Source: an uncultured Saprospiraceae bacterium (lineage in GTDB: Bacteria > Bacteroidota > Bacteroidia > Chitinophagales > Saprospiraceae). Taken from it: a stretch of 64,000 nucleotides of DNA. The notes below the pieces were generated by a model that was given only the letters and a program-made list of their open reading frames with translations, searched no databases and had not been told where the DNA came from. Position numbers and translations under genes: made by a program. The stretch covers positions 1 through 64,000 of the forward strand of contig CALGLU010000020.1 in assembly GCA_937959275.1 (NCBI GenBank). Reading direction: 5' to 3'. Below are positions 63,964 to 64,000 of this stretch, in pieces (the stretch's first letter is position 1; every line of letters starts with the position of its first letter).

Positions 63964-64000
63964 AGATAATCGAGTAGGCGGACCCACCAGCGGTCGCTGA
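63964..64000 (+). other. Left part of attC-like palindrome C (cut by window end)
   Basis: AGATAAT begins six bases after the preceding stop and is the near-complement of GTTATCT at the start of the same cassette (63228), as expected for a cassette's own site. It continues into GC-rich inverted repeats (GCGGACC / GGTCGC) until the window ends. Confidence 0.45.

Noticed and set aside
1-64000. tRNA, rRNA, CRISPR array, prophage or complete insertion sequence
   Set aside because: Intergenic regions were read for cloverleaf, repeat-spacer and transposase signals and none was convincing. The only mobile-like pieces are the fold-back repeats and the possible cassette sites.

Overview
The window looks like a chromosomal or contig segment of an AT-rich, probably marine or activated-sludge Bacteroidota in or near the Saprospiraceae. 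This is inferred from: two choice-of-anchor B / LVIVD-type secreted proteins, type A Por-secretion tails (T9SS cargo), the short C-terminal '3-coathanger' module in many secreted proteins, large leucine-rich-repeat proteins, a DUF1800-DUF1501 pair, a Porin_10-like protein, and a QueE with a CX14CX2C cluster motif. No tRNA, rRNA, CRISPR array, phage or complete insertion sequence was recognised.

Layout. 1-4.8 kb: part of a fold-back repeat, a tandem pair of choice-of-anchor B proteins and a secreted metzincin-like protease. 5-6.3 kb: queE and a cysteine-free redoxin. 6.4-10.3 kb: a minus-strand operon holding the full GDP-D-glycero-alpha-D-manno-heptose route (gmhA, hddA, and one fused hddC-gmhB gene) plus a GT4-type glycosyltransferase. 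10.4-12.7 kb: a lipoprotein and a porin. 12.9-13.8 kb: an Xre-RES toxin-antitoxin pair with a clear operator. 14-16.7 kb: a multi-SLBB polysaccharide export protein. 17-19.3 kb: pgk and gap, separated by a clean intrinsic terminator. 19.4-23.9 kb: a plastic region with two ~163 bp fold-back elements, an LRR T9SS protein, a broken duplicate of a neighbouring gene, and an XRE-ImmA/PIN pair whose PIN gene carries a frameshift in a T run. 23.9-27.8 kb: a haem/copper monooxygenase-like T9SS protein with its redoxin, TfoX, a third fold-back element, an Smr protein and a small secreted protein. 28-35.4 kb: a secreted PHP phosphoesterase, then a tight DUF1800/DUF1501/repeat-protein operon in which a dockerin-like tail and a possible cohesin-like head sit in adjacent genes. 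35.4-39 kb: PpiC, HupE/UreJ and DUF1330, and a thioredoxin-like protein.

39.2-58.2 kb is the most striking part. It holds about 19 kb of tightly spaced same-strand genes: a 2236-residue LRR/Cys-rich/lamin-tail-like protein, a 1950-residue beta-rich protein, a fibronectin-III-like protein, a Hint-domain polymorphic toxin with a C-terminal putative PD-(D/E)XK nuclease, and a cytosolic presumed immunity protein. I read it as a secreted, self-processing toxin system whose large partner proteins I cannot match to a described delivery machine.

58.2-64 kb: a DUF3604 lipoprotein with a base-composition shift in its 3' part, a quinone oxidoreductase, an inositol-dehydrogenase-like enzyme, then three short same-strand genes separated by attC-like imperfect palindromes. 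These may be gene cassettes of an integron or of an integrase-less cassette cluster running out of the window.
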